Of a stretch of DNA of 64,000 nucleotides, positions 63,343-64,000 are shown piece after piece. A program made the position numbers and the translations under genes. This DNA comes from Sphingobacterium sp. ML3W (GTDB lineage Bacteria > Bacteroidota > Bacteroidia > Sphingobacteriales > Sphingobacteriaceae), in contig NZ_CP009278.1 of NCBI RefSeq assembly GCF_000747525.1, positions 2,232,001 through 2,296,000 of the forward strand. Reading direction: 5' to 3'. Below the pieces are notes generated by a model. The model saw only the letters and a list, made by a program, of their open reading frames with translations, was not told the origin of the DNA and ran no database searches. Each line of letters starts with the position of its first letter. Position 1 is the stretch's first letter.

Positions 63343-64000
63343 TTAGAGTTCCTGAACGGCTTTTGCAGCAATGCCATAGGATTTACAACGGGCAACGGGA
63401 TCATAAATTCTTGCATCGATCATTATTTCATCGACTTTTGTAAGTTCAAGGAATTTCTCCAGCCAGTTTTTTATCTGCGTTTTATCACCGATGGCGCTAC
63501 AGGCCATCACACCCTCTAATACGGCCTTTTCTGATACCGTTATGCTTGACAGGTATTTGTGTTCCGGCTTTGGAAGCAGTCCCGTTTTTCCGGAATGTAA
63601 TTGGTTTACCCACTTTTGATGTGAACTGGCAATATAGAAAGCCTCCTCTGTGGTGTCTGCTGCAATTATATTTGCACCTGCAATAACGTAAGGCTCTTGT
63701 AGCATTTCAGAAGGGCGAAATGCTTCACGATATATCTCAATAGCTTGCACCAAGAAACGTGGAGCAAAGTGGGAAGCAAAAGCATAGGGCAAGCCCAGCT
63801 TTGCGGCCAATTCTGCACTATTGGGGCTTGATCCCAAAATGTACGGGACCAGGGGATGTGGTTCAGGAATTCCTCTGGTCATTTGGCGTCCATTATCAGC
63901 AAGATAATCCGTAATCTCTTCGATGTCATTTTTGAAATCTCGAGGAGAAGCATCACCCCTGATAGCACGAACTGCAGGTCCCGCTGCCCCCGGAGCTCTA
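63343..64000 (-). CDS. LLM-class flavin-dependent oxidoreductase, C-terminal part (cut by window edge)
   Basis: The frame stays open through the end of the window (DIEEITDYLADNGRQ precedes the Met at 63882), so the gene begins outside. Luciferase-like monooxygenase signatures: VPYILGSSPNSAELAAKLGL, PYAFASHFAPR, YREAFRPSE and the TEEAFYIASSHQ helix. These enzymes use reduced FMN to oxygenate small substrates. The 3' end lies 160 bp beyond the IS3 fragment and appears intact. Confidence 0.88.
   Translation of the reverse strand, partial: RAPGAAGPAVRAIRGDASPRDFKNDIEEITDYLADNGRQMTRGIPEPHPLVPYILGSSPNSAELAAKLGLPYAFASHFAPRFLVQAIEIYREAFRPSEMLQEPYVIAGANIIAADTTEEAFYIASSHQKWVNQLHSGKTGLLPKPEHKYLSSITVSEKAVLEGVMACSAIGDKTQIKNWLEKFLELTKVDEIMIDARIYDPVARCKSYGIAAKAVQEL

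Noticed and set aside
1..64000. CRISPR arrays, tRNA and rRNA genes
   Set aside because: Looked for regularly spaced repeats and T-arm-like GTTCRA motifs with cloverleaf context; none convincing. The repeats present are two-copy or IS-related.

Overview
The window reads as chromosomal DNA of a low-GC member of the Bacteroidota, most likely a Sphingobacterium-type organism. The pointers are a SusC/SusD outer-membrane pair, DUF6266 and DUF5675 proteins, weak Shine-Dalgarno signals, lipoprotein signals typical of the phylum, and IS4-, IS110-, IS66- and IS3-type elements. This assignment comes from gene content only; no rRNA or tRNA gene was seen.

Layout. 1-8.3 kb: a tripartite RND efflux operon (adaptor, permease, outer-membrane factor) with two small membrane or lipoprotein genes, facing an AraC-family regulator. 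8.4-20.6 kb: a rearranged zone with three identical 1349-bp IS4-type copies and one related 1369-bp copy. Flank matching indicates that the segment between the first two copies has been inverted, separating the AraC gene from what was probably its divergent neighbour (a carboxymuconolactone decarboxylase/monooxygenase fusion). Several genes here are truncated or carry early stops. 20.7-42.3 kb: a defence island. It holds a solitary helicase-nuclease, a broken IS110 element whose upstream region folds like a two-loop bridge RNA, an internally deleted IS66 element, and a type I restriction-modification operon (hsdM, hsdS, hsdR). Between hsdS and hsdR sit a second helicase with a candidate nuclease domain and an RloC-like anticodon-nuclease ATPase. 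A membrane-anchored YobI-type P-loop NTPase and small HTH regulators follow. 43.2-52.4 kb: a SusC/SusD/TlpA-like nutrient-uptake operon, followed on the other strand by an AraC-type regulator and a tract of repeated UUCG hairpins with tiny peptides. 52.8-57.7 kb: a cassette of DUF6266, DUF5675 and small membrane proteins interrupted by a 244-bp direct repeat and a (TAAC)7 tract. 57.8-64 kb: an AbiE-type toxin-antitoxin pair, a hypothetical protein, a serine beta-lactamase-like hydrolase, remnants of an outer-membrane protein, a small membrane gene and an IS3 transposase, and the end of a flavin-dependent monooxygenase gene.

How parts may work together. In the hsd locus, modification (HsdM/HsdS) and restriction (HsdR) bracket a tRNA-cleaving backup of the PrrC/RloC type, which in known systems fires when DNA restriction is compromised. 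The SusC/SusD/TlpA operon looks like a TonB-dependent import system under AraC control. The strongest less-expected signals are the bridge-RNA-like fold, the IS-mediated inversion, the conserved hairpin that buries the IS4-type transposase start codon, the cargo inside the hsd operon, and the hairpin/peptide tract at 50.5-50.8 kb.
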